From NCBI GenBank assembly GCA_016712105.1, contig JADJRU010000007.1, forward strand, positions 62,001 through 126,000: a stretch of DNA of 64,000 nt. The letters are read 5' to 3'. This stretch comes from Ahniella sp. (GTDB taxonomy: Bacteria > Pseudomonadota > Gammaproteobacteria > Xanthomonadales > Ahniellaceae). Under the pieces are notes generated by a model. That model was not told the DNA's origin and made no database searches. It saw only the letters and a list, made by a program, of their open reading frames with translations. A program made the position numbers and the translations under genes. Of this stretch, positions 25,555-35,600 are shown one piece after another. Every line of letters starts with the position of its first letter. Positions within the stretch are counted from its first letter, which is position 1.

Positions 25555-26003
25555 TCAAACATGGCTGCTGGGCATCAGATCATCTTCGCGGATGACCCCG
25601 CGCATCAGCCACGATTCGAAACGCAGTTCCGGGGTCACACCCAAGCTGTTTTGTGGGGGTATGCGACCCGAGTAATCTGGCGGCATCACCAGCTTCTCGT
25701 AGTTCTCGGCGCAGCGAAATCGCAGATCGGGGGAAAATCGGAACCCGACCAGGATTCCAGCGCGTCGGCATAGGCAGTCTTGCCGGGAAGAAGACCATTG
25801 GCGATGGAGTCTTGTCGCCAGGGTGCCTGAAACGGACTGGGATCGAGCAAACGGTCAAAGCGAAGACGCCCCAGAAGTTCTTGGTCGGTCTTGAGCAAGG
25901 AGCGTTCGTATGAAGTTTGGGTCATTCTTCCGTGCGTATCGACCTCGTATGCCCTGACACTTAAGCTGCAGACCGCGGCCAGTAAGAACAGTGTCCGTTT
26001 CAT
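25555..26003 (-). pseudogene. Truncated, frameshifted exported protein gene
   Basis: Starts at the ATG at 26003, two bases after the upstream lipoprotein stop, with a signal peptide (MKRTLFLLAAVCSLSVRA) and the family-like start YEVDTHGRMTQTSYERS. The frame breaks near 25711; the next frame reads AENYEKLVMPPDYSGRIPPQ and FESWLMRGVIREDD, then meets a stop at 25555, exactly where the repeat begins. In related Xanthomonadales proteins, as I recall them, the WLMRG-IREDD segment is followed by a long HFYDP-type domain, which is missing here. It is therefore a 3'-truncated remnant; the original function is unknown. Confidence 0.65.
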
Positions 26004-26004
26004 G

Positions 26005-26934
26005 TCATTGCTCCGCGCTTTGGTGCGTCTGCGGTTCAAGCCATTTGCAGAAGGTGATCCGCTCATCAACTCGGAGGGCGCGATCTTCAGTGCCAGCAGA
26101 TCGGTACTCAGACAAGTAGTCCGGAATCACAGTTTTGGCCTCTTCGTATGCTTTGTTTGAATCAGGCAATAGCCAAAGCGATTGATTTACAAATTTCCGG
26201 GACCTAGTTTGCGCATAACCGGCTGGCACCGTGTCCCACTGCGGATCGCAGAGATAGTCATAGGCGTGCATCGCGCGCTCGTGATCAAGCAAATCGAGCA
26301 AGCGCTGATCGTCAAAACCGATCTTGACCGCACCCTCTTTTGGACAAATCGCACCGACACCTTCTGCAGCGGCGTGCTCTGGCAAGGTCCGCCGCTTCAC
26401 CCAATACTCTTGACGGCCACCCGGTTTGAACGGGAGTTGGTTCATCTTGTCCTTGATGCGTTCGGTTGAATAGGTCTTCTTGAACCAAGTTGTCGTCGAC
26501 AGGCCTCCGAGGTCGACGTACTCATACCCCAGTGAGCGCAGGCGCTCGAACCAAGCCGGATAAGCGTTGCGTTCATGCTTTTGAACCGCGACTTCCGCAA
26601 TCACCAGATTTTCATCCGAGGGATGGAGCTTGAACTGCAGCGGCTGATAGTCGCGTTTGAACATCATCGCCGGTTGTGCATAGACCCATCCCTTTTTCGG
26701 CGCGGTGCTTTGGAACACGCCATGGGCATCGGTGCGTCCCAACACAGCACCGACACAAGGCCGAATTCCGCGGTCGGTCACGTCGCCATACCAAAGAGAA
26801 TTGATCCATACCCCTTCAACGCCCTTGCCACTGTCTGGGTCGATGATTTCCCAGCGCAAGGTCTGCTGCTGCTCGCTGCAAGCAGCGAGTGCGGGGACCA
26901 ACAAGAGAAATAGCCAAAGAAAAAGCGCTCGCAT
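26005..26934 (-). CDS. Lipoprotein with carboxypeptidase-regulatory-like N-terminal domain
   Basis: 310 residues from the ATG at 26934. The lipobox PALAAC gives a lipidated Cys near residue 19. The next 90 residues (WEIIDPDSGKGVEGVWIN, TDAHGVFQSTAP) resemble a carboxypeptidase-regulatory/transthyretin-like beta-sandwich; the rest is unassigned and rich in charged residues, with a Cys pair around VGAICPKEGAV and YDYLCDPQW. It directly precedes the truncated gene with one base between stop and start. Function unknown. Confidence 0.65.
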   Translation of the reverse strand: MRALFLWLFLLLVPALAACSEQQQTLRWEIIDPDSGKGVEGVWINSLWYGDVTDRGIRPCVGAVLGRTDAHGVFQSTAPKKGWVYAQPAMMFKRDYQPLQFKLHPSDENLVIAEVAVQKHERNAYPAWFERLRSLGYEYVDLGGLSTTTWFKKTYSTERIKDKMNQLPFKPGGRQEYWVKRRTLPEHAAAEGVGAICPKEGAVKIGFDDQRLLDLLDHERAMHAYDYLCDPQWDTVPAGYAQTRSRKFVNQSLWLLPDSNKAYEEAKTVIPDYLSEYRSAGTEDRALRVDERITFCKWLEPQTHQSAEQ

Positions 26935-27472
26935 GATCACAGTCCTGAAATTCGCCATACGCCTAGGGGGTCTCAAAACGTCGCGCTACTCAAAATCGGG
27001 GTCGTCGCAGGTACTAAACGAGTTGCGTGAGTGGAATGAGGAACAATGGACTGAAGAGCAAGCTCGACGCTCTCTCGACGGTAAGTCAAAGGCGCGGCAA
27101 TAGGTTAGCGACGGAACACGTCCACTGTTGCTGATTTGATGGACCTGCCGACCCCGTCGGTGGCGAACTGAGCCCATGTCAGTCAGTCCAATAGGAGGAT
27201 CGTCATGTCTGCAACATCGACACTGGCTTGCCAGATCGCGCCGTTGTTGTGTCAACCCCAGTTTCTGGCCAGATCGCTTTGTCGATGATTGAAGCGACCG
27301 TCTCGGGCAATCATCCCTGTTCGGGAAAAGCAGACTGGTGGCACTGAATCGCCTGCAAATGCTTTCAGTTTGGAGCTCTTTCGGCGAGAACTCTGAACCG
27401 CCTGAATAAACAAGTGCCTGAAACTCCGCCCATTGAGCGCTACTGGCGAGATTTTCTGATCCCGACAATGAA
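26935..27472. other. Gene-poor stretch with an orphan Shine-Dalgarno and short ORF
   Basis: No convincing gene. At 27205 an ATG is preceded by a perfect AGGAGG six bases upstream, but the frame closes after 27 codons. This could be the 5' end of a gene or mobile element otherwise lost. A minus-strand frame here carries the conserved repeat peptide GTCAGNIGRAP but no protein-like composition. Confidence 0.35.
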
Positions 27473-27648
27473 CGCCAGATTGGTGGCTGAAACCAGACGC
27501 CCCCGGCTGGTTTCGTCCGTCCAGGGTGTCGGCAATGATCGTTTGGCGGGCCGGTGCCCGGCCGATATTCCCGGCGCAGGTTCCCAACACTTCAATAGTT
27601 TGTTCTCGATTACAAGTCCGATAAAATTGACTTTAGACGGATCGAAGG
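27473..27648 (+). promoter_or_regulatory. hipBA upstream region, repeat copy B
   Basis: Partner of the repeat at 25418-25553. It contains the inverted repeat GAAACCAG...CTGGTTTC at about 27488-27513, the block GGTGCCCGGCCGATATTCCC, and a candidate promoter TTGTTC-14 bases-GATAAA ending about 40 bases before the hipB ATG. HipB-type proteins normally repress their own promoter, so an operator is expected here; which palindrome is used is inference. Confidence 0.5.
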
Positions 27649-27663
27649 GTAAATGTATTTGAC

Positions 27664-27999
27664 ATGCCCAGACGGACTCCACCAACACATCCTCTAGCCC
27701 TGCGGCGACTGAACGCGCTGGGGGACCGGCTCCGTGCGGCCCGGCTTCGGCGAAAAATGAGTCAAACGATGCTGGCCGAACGTGTTGGGGTCACCCGGCA
27801 AACGATCATCAAGCTGGAAGACGGAAATCCGGCTACCAGCCTGGCTACGGTGCTTCGCGTCCTTTCAGTCTTGGGCATGGGTGCGGACATCGATCGGCTC
27901 GCAGCAGACGACACACTGGGGCGCGATCTGCAGGACAACGCGTTGACTCGTGCGCCACCATCGAGCTCTGCGTTGCCGACGCGCGCATCCAAGTCATGA
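27664..27999 (+). CDS. hipB: HipB-type antitoxin (XRE repressor)
   Basis: 111 residues. A helix-turn-helix of the XRE/Cro type covers residues about 17-75 (LGDRLRAARLRRKMSQTMLAERVGVTRQTIIKLEDG). The C-terminal tail is short and low-complexity. Its stop overlaps the hipA ATG by four bases (ATGA), the standard hipBA arrangement. Expected role: neutralises HipA and represses the operon. Confidence 0.88.
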   Translation: MPRRTPPTHPLALRRLNALGDRLRAARLRRKMSQTMLAERVGVTRQTIIKLEDGNPATSLATVLRVLSVLGMGADIDRLAADDTLGRDLQDNALTRAPPSSSALPTRASKS

Positions 28000-29234
28000 C
28001 CACCCTTGAAGTCTGGTTGGACGACGACAGTCTCGGCACGATGGCACGGGTCGGCCTGCTGACCCGAAACTCCGGCCGCACCGGTGATGCCGTTCGCTTC
28101 GACTATGACCCGGTATGGCTCAACGCTGCACACAGCTTCGAACTGGACCACGATCTGGCCATGGTGGGCGGCGCGCACTATGCGCCGGCGGGAGCGGACC
28201 AACTCACCGGCGCCTTCCAGGACTGCTCACCGGATCGTTGGGGCAAGATGCTCATGGAACGACGCGAGGCCATCGACGCCCGCGAGCAGGACCGCCGCGT
28301 CCGGTCCTTGCGCGCTTGGGACTTCCTGCTCGGCGTGAACGACGAGTCCCGGATGGGGGCCTTACGACTGAAGGATCCGGAATCCAATCGGTTCCTGGAT
28401 GCTCACGGACTGGCAGCACCGCCCCTGACCGACCTGCGCGAGTTGGAAGATGCTGCCGACAAGGTGGAGCGAGGCGACGACGAAGACGTAGCCAAGTGGA
28501 TTCGGCAACTGATCTCGCCCGGGGCCTCTCTGGGCGGCGCCCGTCCCAAGGCGGGTTTTCGTGATGTCGACGGTAGCTTGTGGCTGGCCAAATTTCCTTC
28601 GCGGGAAGACCGGCGTGACGTGGGGCTGTGGGAATTCCTTGGATATCGGCTGTCGATTCACGCGGGCATCAACATGCCCGAAGCGCGTGTGCTGCGTCTG
28701 TCCGAACGGGGACATACCTTCGCCGTCCGCCGCTTTGACCGCTCCTCGGGCTCGCGCCGGCACTACGCGTCGGCCATGACCCGATTGGCCCGGGAAGACA
28801 GCGAAGGCGCGAGCTACCTGGACCTGGTCGAAGCCATCGAGCACAGCGGCGCAAGTACGCAGATCGGCGGGCAACTCGAGCAACTGTTTCGTCGCGCCCT
28901 GTTCAACGTACTGTTCGGCAATCGTGATGATCACCTGCGGAACCATGGATTCCTTCGACACGGGAACGGCTGGGTGCTTTCACCAGCCTTCGATGTGAAT
29001 CCCATTCCCGAAAAGAACGAACACGTCCTGAGTTTGAACGGTGCGGACGCGACGCCTGACTCGGCCTTGCTGATGGCGACGCGGGACTTCTACCGACTCA
29101 GCGCGGCGAAAGCTGGCCAAGTCGAACTGGAAGTGCGCATGGCGATCCGCAGCTGGGAAGCGGTGGCCAGAACGATCGGTCTGCGCAACGCCGAAATCAA
29201 CTTGATGCGCGGCGTCATTGATCCGGACCGATAG
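27996..29234 (+). CDS. hipA: HipA-type serine/threonine kinase toxin
   Basis: 412 residues, standard length. An N-terminal HipA_N subdomain (LEVWLDDDSLGTMARVG, DCSPDRWGKMLMERR) is followed by the kinase core: P-loop-like GGARPKAGF near 180, catalytic NRDDHLRNHGF near 308 and the metal-site AFDVNP near 330. HipA kinases phosphorylate targets such as glutamyl-tRNA synthetase and induce dormancy. No disruption is seen, so this toxin-antitoxin module looks intact, unlike the ParDE-like one at 23 kb. Confidence 0.93.
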   Translation: MTTLEVWLDDDSLGTMARVGLLTRNSGRTGDAVRFDYDPVWLNAAHSFELDHDLAMVGGAHYAPAGADQLTGAFQDCSPDRWGKMLMERREAIDAREQDRRVRSLRAWDFLLGVNDESRMGALRLKDPESNRFLDAHGLAAPPLTDLRELEDAADKVERGDDEDVAKWIRQLISPGASLGGARPKAGFRDVDGSLWLAKFPSREDRRDVGLWEFLGYRLSIHAGINMPEARVLRLSERGHTFAVRRFDRSSGSRRHYASAMTRLAREDSEGASYLDLVEAIEHSGASTQIGGQLEQLFRRALFNVLFGNRDDHLRNHGFLRHGNGWVLSPAFDVNPIPEKNEHVLSLNGADATPDSALLMATRDFYRLSAAKAGQVELEVRMAIRSWEAVARTIGLRNAEINLMRGVIDPDR

Positions 29235-29293
29235 GGGACGTCCAAAGCCCAGTTCCATCGAGAAACTGGATCGATGCCCCCAGAACATAACCC

Positions 29294-29313
29294 GTCCGGG
29301 CAGTGGCCCGGAC
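29294..29313. terminator. Hairpin between convergent hipA and amidohydrolase genes
   Basis: Perfect 8-base stem GTCCGGGC/GCCCGGAC with a 4-base loop. No T-run follows on either strand, so termination is only likely, not certain. Confidence 0.4.
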
Positions 29314-29330
29314 GAATTCTGATGCGCAGA

Positions 29331-30584
29331 TCAGGGTTTGCGATAACGATCGCGCAAGGCGGTCTGATGCGACTCCTGCGACTGCACTCGGCCTTCGATC
29401 CAGACCTGTTCGGCAAGGCTCGTCACTTCCAGCGGGTCACCCGACCACAACACCAGGTCGGCGAACTGACCCACGGCAATTTCGCCACGGTCGTTGACGC
29501 CGAACGTTCGAGCCGGATTCACCGTGATCGCGCGCAACCCGGCTTCCCAGTCGAGTCCGTGAGCGACAGCGTTGCCCGCTGCCTGGCGCACTTTGCGGGC
29601 GTTGTGGGCGGCGTCGCCGCTCAGGTGAAAGACGATCGGGACACCCGCCTCATGCAGCCACTTGGCCGAGTGAAGCGAGGCACCAATCGAGTCGAAATCA
29701 CCCGGCAGGTTATTCAGCGGATCGAGCACGACCGGCACATTCGCCGCAGCCAACATCTCGCGTTTTTTCCACGCCTCGACGCCACCGATGATGATCGGCT
29801 TGAGGCCGTATTCGCGTGCGAAGGCCACTGCACGATCGATGTCGACCGCTCGGTTGACCGAAAACGCCACGCGGCCGCCACGACTGAATTGCGCCAAGGT
29901 CGCCCGGCCGGCACTGGTCAACAGACCGCCGTCTGCAGCGGGTGCCTTCGCTTCGTCGAAGGCCTGCCGCAGGATCATCATCTGGGCTGCACGCGAGTTG
30001 CCGGTCAGCGGTGATGCGCCGGAACCAAGCGCGACGAACAACACCTTGGAGCCGGGCAACAGCGCAGCACGACCATCCAGCACCGCCAGGCCACCAAGCC
30101 CGGAGAACAGGCTGCCGCCAGGTAGCGAGCTGGGGCTGACCATGTTGAACGTGACACCTTCGACCCTTTGGACCGGAATCACCACCGAGTCCGGATTGTA
30201 GGCATCACCCATGCTGAACTCGGGACGATGTTCCATGTCTCCCGCCGGCATCGTCGCCGCCGGTGTGTACGCGTGGTCGACCGTACCTTGCTCCAGCGAC
30301 ACGTCTTCGACACCGAGGCCGTTGACGCCGCCAAACAAGCCCGGAGTCAGTGGCTTGCCGCCAGCGTCAACGACCTGGGCAGTGCCGGCATCCAGCTTGC
30401 TGCCAACCGCCGCGATGCGACCGTCACGGATCAGCACATCGGCCGACTCCAGGGTTCCCGTGGCGCTGGCGGTATGCACCCGCGCATTGCGGATCAAGGT
30501 GTCGGCAAAGACCTGGCCGGGCACCATGGCAAACAACAATGCAGCGGCGATACCGGCTGAGAGGAAATGTTTACGGGCAATCAT
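29331..30584 (-). CDS. Exported amidohydrolase-family protein lacking metal ligands
   Basis: 417 residues from the ATG at 30584, overlapping the upstream amidohydrolase stop by four bases. A signal peptide ends at VFA (about residue 27). It has the composite-domain strands LIRNARVHTASATG and RDGRIAAVGSKL and the C-terminal NPARTFGVNDRGEIAVGQFADLVLW of imidazolonepropionase-like amidohydrolases. The expected HxH after the first strand is replaced (PGLFGGVNGLG), and the later metal histidines align with Asn and Gly. It is probably a non-catalytic partner of the upstream enzyme, or an enzyme with altered chemistry. Confidence 0.85.
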   Translation of the reverse strand: MIARKHFLSAGIAAALLFAMVPGQVFADTLIRNARVHTASATGTLESADVLIRDGRIAAVGSKLDAGTAQVVDAGGKPLTPGLFGGVNGLGVEDVSLEQGTVDHAYTPAATMPAGDMEHRPEFSMGDAYNPDSVVIPVQRVEGVTFNMVSPSSLPGGSLFSGLGGLAVLDGRAALLPGSKVLFVALGSGASPLTGNSRAAQMMILRQAFDEAKAPAADGGLLTSAGRATLAQFSRGGRVAFSVNRAVDIDRAVAFAREYGLKPIIIGGVEAWKKREMLAAANVPVVLDPLNNLPGDFDSIGASLHSAKWLHEAGVPIVFHLSGDAAHNARKVRQAAGNAVAHGLDWEAGLRAITVNPARTFGVNDRGEIAVGQFADLVLWSGDPLEVTSLAEQVWIEGRVQSQESHQTALRDRYRKP

Positions 30585-31987
30585 GGCTGCACCTTTGCGC
30601 CGAGCAGGAAGTCGGACACATGTTGTTGGCTCGGGTTGGCTCGCGAAAAGACTTCGGCGCCGTCGATGTAGACCGCTTCCGTCAGCGCGTACACGCTGAA
30701 CGGATCGCGGTTCCAAAGCACGAGGTCGGCACGTTTGCCCACTTCCACCGTGCCCGTTTGATCGAGGATCCCCATCGCTTTGGCCGGGTTCAGCGTCAAC
30801 CAGCGGATGGCATGTTCGGGCGTGATGCCGTACCCCATGGCATTGCCGCGGGTCATGGCTTTCGCAGCTTCCTGATTGAGGCGCTGAATGCCTTCACTGG
30901 AATCGGAATGGACAATCGCGCAGCCATTCTTGACGCGATCGACGATCGCAATGTTTTCCTGCACGCCTTCGAACGCTTCCAGCTTGAAGCCCCACCAGTC
31001 GGCCCACATGGCCGCACAGGTGCCGTTCTCGGCGAGCAGATCGGCAACCTGATAAGCCTCGGTGGCGTGATGGAACGCGGTGATCTTGAAGCCGAATTCC
31101 TTGGCCAGATCCAGCTGGATCGCCATTTCATCACTGCGGTAACAGTGGTTCTGCACGAGGATCTCGCCCTTCAGCACACCGGCGAGCGTTTCCAGCTTCA
31201 GGTCTCGCTTCGGCATTTTGGGTGGCTGGGCCGCCGGTTTGTCTTTGCTGCGACTCTTGGGTTTGTCCTGGGCGGACTGCTCGAAAGTCGCCAGATCCTT
31301 TTCGTAACGTTCCCACTCGTCGAGATAACTGCGTGCATCGGCAAACGCCTGTCGATAACCCGCGACGTTGCCCATCCGCGTACCCGGCGCACGGCCCTTG
31401 GTGCCATAGAGCCGCTTCGGGTTTTCACCACACGCCATTTTCAAGCCATGCGGCGCACCCGGAAACTTCATGGCCTGGTAAGTCGTTGCAGGCACGTTGC
31501 GGACCGCCACGGCACGTCCGCCAATCAGATTGGCTGAGCCCGGCAGGATCAGCAGGCTGGTGACGCCTGCGGCACGTGCCGCATCAAACCCGGTGTCCTC
31601 GGGCATGATGCTGTGTTCGGCCCACACACCGGCCGTGACCGGGTCACTCATCTCATTGCCGTCCTGGTGGCCTTGCAGGCCGGGGCTGGCGTACACGCCC
31701 AGATGCGAGTGGATATCGATGATGCCGGGCGTGAGCACGCGGCCACGACCGTCGATTTCGGTCACACCTTCCTGCTTCGGCAAATCGGCGCCGATGGCGG
31801 CAATGCGGCCATCCCGCACCAGTACGTCACCTGCCTCCAGCTTGCTGCCATCACCGACCAGCACCGTGGCATCGCGGATCAGCATGGGTTGCGCCGGCAA
31901 GGGCTGATAAGTCGAGGGATACGGCTCGCTGGCCGCAGCCACCGCGCTGATCGCCACCAAGGGTAAAAGCAGATGTCGACGTGGCAT
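30581..31987 (-). CDS. Exported metal-dependent amidohydrolase
   Basis: 468 residues with signal peptide (cleavage near residue 19) and GGAG before the ATG. All ligands of the metal centre are seen: HSH in DIHSHLG, His in VQNHCYRSDEM, His-His in FHHATEA and the Asp in VHSDSSEG. A charged insert (KPKSRSKDKPAAQPPKMPK) near 245-265 looks like a flexible loop. The family hydrolyses cyclic amides, peptides or urethanes; the substrate is unknown. It pairs with the ligand-less paralogue downstream, with overlapping stop and start, implying a heteromeric complex. Confidence 0.9.
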   Translation of the reverse strand: MPRRHLLLPLVAISAVAAASEPYPSTYQPLPAQPMLIRDATVLVGDGSKLEAGDVLVRDGRIAAIGADLPKQEGVTEIDGRGRVLTPGIIDIHSHLGVYASPGLQGHQDGNEMSDPVTAGVWAEHSIMPEDTGFDAARAAGVTSLLILPGSANLIGGRAVAVRNVPATTYQAMKFPGAPHGLKMACGENPKRLYGTKGRAPGTRMGNVAGYRQAFADARSYLDEWERYEKDLATFEQSAQDKPKSRSKDKPAAQPPKMPKRDLKLETLAGVLKGEILVQNHCYRSDEMAIQLDLAKEFGFKITAFHHATEAYQVADLLAENGTCAAMWADWWGFKLEAFEGVQENIAIVDRVKNGCAIVHSDSSEGIQRLNQEAAKAMTRGNAMGYGITPEHAIRWLTLNPAKAMGILDQTGTVEVGKRADLVLWNRDPFSVYALTEAVYIDGAEVFSRANPSQQHVSDFLLGAKVQP

Positions 31988-32093
31988 GGGGTACTCCGTT
32001 GGGTAAACCCCGACTATGCCAGATGAGATTTCAAACAGGCGTCATAACGAATGACACAGAATGCGAACCGGCGGCGCTCACGTGACCCGGCTA

Positions 32094-32531
32094 CTAGATC
32101 AGGCGCACCTCGGCCGAATCGAGTTCGTATCGGACTTGGGTGCCATCCAACACCGTCCGGGCATACCAGAACACGTTGATATCGGAGCTCACCGGGTTCC
32201 AGCCCAGGTGTTTCCATCGCTCATCGCTGCCGCGCTGCAGCAAGGCCACCTCGGAACGGCCTTCAAACCGGCGGGCGTAGATGCGCAGGGCTGATCCCAG
32301 ATGATCGCGGAGTTCGTCGATTTCCAGTGGCTGGGCCCCGAGCAGGTCGACGATCGCGCCGATCGGGACCAGGAGATGCCCCTCGGTATCGTCGATCTGA
32401 GAGCCAAGACTCGGCGCTTCCGTCCGGTGCGGCGCCAAGGGCGATCCGATCGCACGGTCCGTGGCACGCCGGGTATCGGACTGGATCGACAGGATGTGCG
32501 AAGTCGGGACCTCGAACTTGTCATGCAACAT
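32094..32531 (-). CDS. Hypothetical protein
   Basis: 145 residues from the ATG at 32531, with an AGAGG site six bases upstream. Composition is protein-like, with LLVPIGAIVDLLGAQPLEIDELRDHL and WARTVLDGTQ-type strands and no signal peptide. No family recognised. It is divergent from the hybrid sensor gene, whose start is 119 bases away. Confidence 0.5.
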   Translation of the reverse strand: MLHDKFEVPTSHILSIQSDTRRATDRAIGSPLAPHRTEAPSLGSQIDDTEGHLLVPIGAIVDLLGAQPLEIDELRDHLGSALRIYARRFEGRSEVALLQRGSDERWKHLGWNPVSSDINVFWYARTVLDGTQVRYELDSAEVRLI

Positions 32532-32649
32532 GGCCTACCTCTTGGTCAGTGCGCCGGACCTTAGGCCACCGGAGTCCGGGCAAACTGCGTTGCGAGCGCA
32601 GATCCCGCCGCTTGCAACCGACAGGCAAGCACCTGCACCATCCGGACAA

Positions 32650-35600
32650 ATGCCTCGCCCATCGATCCTGCCGACGGTGACCACCCGACTTGCCGCGATG
32701 CTGCTGGTCCTGGTGGCGCTTGTGCTGCAAGGCGACCCCGTCGCGGCCGAGCCGTTACCCGAACGCCATCCCGTTCCGACCCGGGTCTGGTTGCCAGGCC
32801 CGGATCTTGAGCACCCGCAGAACTGGGCGGTCGCGATCGATGCCGATGGCACGGTGATCGTTGCGACCGGCACAGGCGTGCTGCGATTCGACGGGGCGTA
32901 TTGGCACAACCTGATGCCGACCGGCGCACCGGCCTGGATCTACGACGTGGACGTTCACCAGCGTCGGATCGTGGCGGGTACGGCAGATCTGTTCGGATGG
33001 TATGAACCGGACGCCAAGGGCAATCCCTCGTTCCGCGCGCTGAGCCGCGAGGCCGGTCTGGACCATTTCGGCATGATCGGCCGAAGCAAGGCCAGCCGCG
33101 ACGGCCATTTCTACGCCACGCGCACCACCGTCTACTGGCAACCGCCGGAAGGCCCGCTGGTGACGTTTTCGGATCGGCAAGTCGGCAATCTGCTCCGCGC
33201 CGCGGACACGATCTTCCTGCAGGAACCGGATGGGCTGAAGCGATTCGATGTGTCCAGCCGACAGTTTGTGGTTGACCCGGTTTGGTCGGTGCCAAGCGAC
33301 ATCCAGATCGTTCAGATCAACAGTACGGATGGCCGCACTGGCTTGCTGGCGAGCTTCAATCAGGGTCTTTGGCGATCGGACGGACAGGGCGTCAGCCGAT
33401 GGCCCAGTGCGATGGATGGGCTGTCTGCAGATCATCGGCTGACGGCGATGCTCACCTTGCCGGACGGGCGCATCGTGCTGGGTACACGAGCCCACGGCTT
33501 GCTGGTGCTGGAACCGGATGGCGCGCTCGAGCGCCGTATCGACCGCGACGATGGCCTGCCCGGCAACCGCATTACCGGCTTGGCACTCGAAGCCGATGGC
33601 GGCCTCTGGGTCAGCATGGAAGGAGGCTTGGCTCGGCTCGATCTGATGAGTCCGATCACGCGATACGGCCGCGAGCAGGGCGTGTCGACGGTCATGGAGA
33701 GTGTGCGCCGACATCGCGGAGAACTGTTTGCCGGTGGGTCCGAAGGGCTGTACCGGCTGCAGGCACGAGAGCACCGCAGCGCGCGATTCGAGCGTGTGCC
33801 GGGGCCACCCAATGCAGTCGCCTTGTGGCCGCATGAGCCCAGCGGCGATTTGCTCGTGGGTGCCGACAACGGCCTCTGGCGCCTGCGTGCCGGTGCCACC
33901 GAGGCCGAGAAGTTGTTCGATTCATCGCGGATCCACCAACTGCTCGCCGACGAGGTCCATCCTGACGCAGTCGTTGCACTCTCGACCGGCATTCAGCGTT
34001 ACCGCCACGACCAGGGTGCCTGGCGCGCAGAAGGCGACCTGCCGGAACTCGCAAAACTCCGCCCCAACATGGCGCGTGCCGCATTCGAAGCGGGCGGCAC
34101 CTTGTGGGCCGGCACCATCGTCGGCGATCTCTACCGGATTGACCCGGCAACGGATTGGACATCCTCGCGCGTCGAGATCATGCCCCCGGAGGCTGGATTG
34201 CCCAAGGGCAGTTGGGCCCATCCGTTTCGTGTGGGCGACCGCGTCCTGTTTGGCATCAGTGATGGCCTGTGGTCGCTGCACGGCCCACCCTGGCAAGCAC
34301 ACGAGCTGGCCAGCGACGTTCATCTTCGTCGACTGGTCGCCGACCCGCGGCCCGGCCAATTCTGGACCGCCTCGGGTCTGCTCACGCTTGACGGAGACCG
34401 GGTCGTGGCACGCGAAACCACGCTGCTTCGCCTGCTCAACCGGCCAACCCCAAACGAGTTTCTGATCGAAGGCGAGACGGTGTGGATTGCGGCGAACGAA
34501 GGCATCCTGCGTGTGCCGCGCGCCACGCCGACGCCACTGAAACGTCGTGTCCGGTTTGCCGGCGCTGTACTCGGCCCGCCGGTGCCAGCGGAGCACCTGA
34601 TGGCCAGCCCGTATCCCGACCGCCTCGAGTTGCCGATGGATCTCGACAGCGTTCGCCTGCGTTTTGCACTCGTGGACACTCGGCTGGGAGACCCGATCCA
34701 GTTCCGGCATCGCCTGCTGCCGGGTAACGGTACCTGGTCCGCCTGGAGCGACGAAGCGTTCAAGGACTTCACACAATTGCCGTTCGGCGAATCGCGGTTC
34801 GAAGTCGAAGCGGAAGATCGTGGTGGCGCTGCGGCCGAACCGCTGCGCCTGATTCTCCATCGGCCCGTCCCTTGGTACCTGACCGCCTGGGCACGCGTGC
34901 TCTACGTGCTGGTGGCTCTGGCTGCGCTGTTCTTGGCCGTCGCCGCTGGACGGCGCTGGCGGGTCAAGGCGCTCGAACAACGCGCAAGGGAACTGGGACA
35001 GCAGGTCGAAGAGCGCACCGAGACCATTCGCCGCCAGCGCGACGAGATCGCCGAACAGAGTGCTGCGCGCACGCGCTTTTTTGCGAATGTCTCGCACGAG
35101 TTCCGCACACCCCTCACTTTGCTTGTCGGGCCATTGCAGGCCCTGCGCGAGCGCGCCATCGAGCGCGCCGACAACGAATCCGCGCACTGGGCCGATACGG
35201 CACTCCGAAATGGCGCCCGCCTGCAGCAACTCGTCGATGAAGTCCTCGATCTGCATCGCCTCGAAGCCGGGCAGATCAAGCTGCATCGGCAAGTCATCGA
35301 CGCCCTGGCGTTCGCCACGCAGATCGTCGCGGAGTTTGCCGACCTCGCCACACAACGTGGTATCGGGCTCGGCATCGAGAGTTCTGGCCCAGGCCCTTGG
35401 ATCGTGTCGGTCGATGTGGTGCAAATCCGTCGATGTCTGTCGAACCTGATCGGCAACGCGTTGAAGTTTTCGTCCGCAGGGCGTTTGGTGCGGGTGCTGC
35501 TGGCGAACACTGAAGGGGGCATCCAGGTGTTGGTCGAAGATCAGGGGCCGGGCATTCCGGCAGCAGACCAACCTCTGGTTTTTGAGCGCTACTTCCAGTC

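Noticed and set aside
27205..27288. Short ORF behind a perfect AGGAGG as a real small gene
   Set aside because: Only 27 codons, with no family resemblance; kept as a note only.
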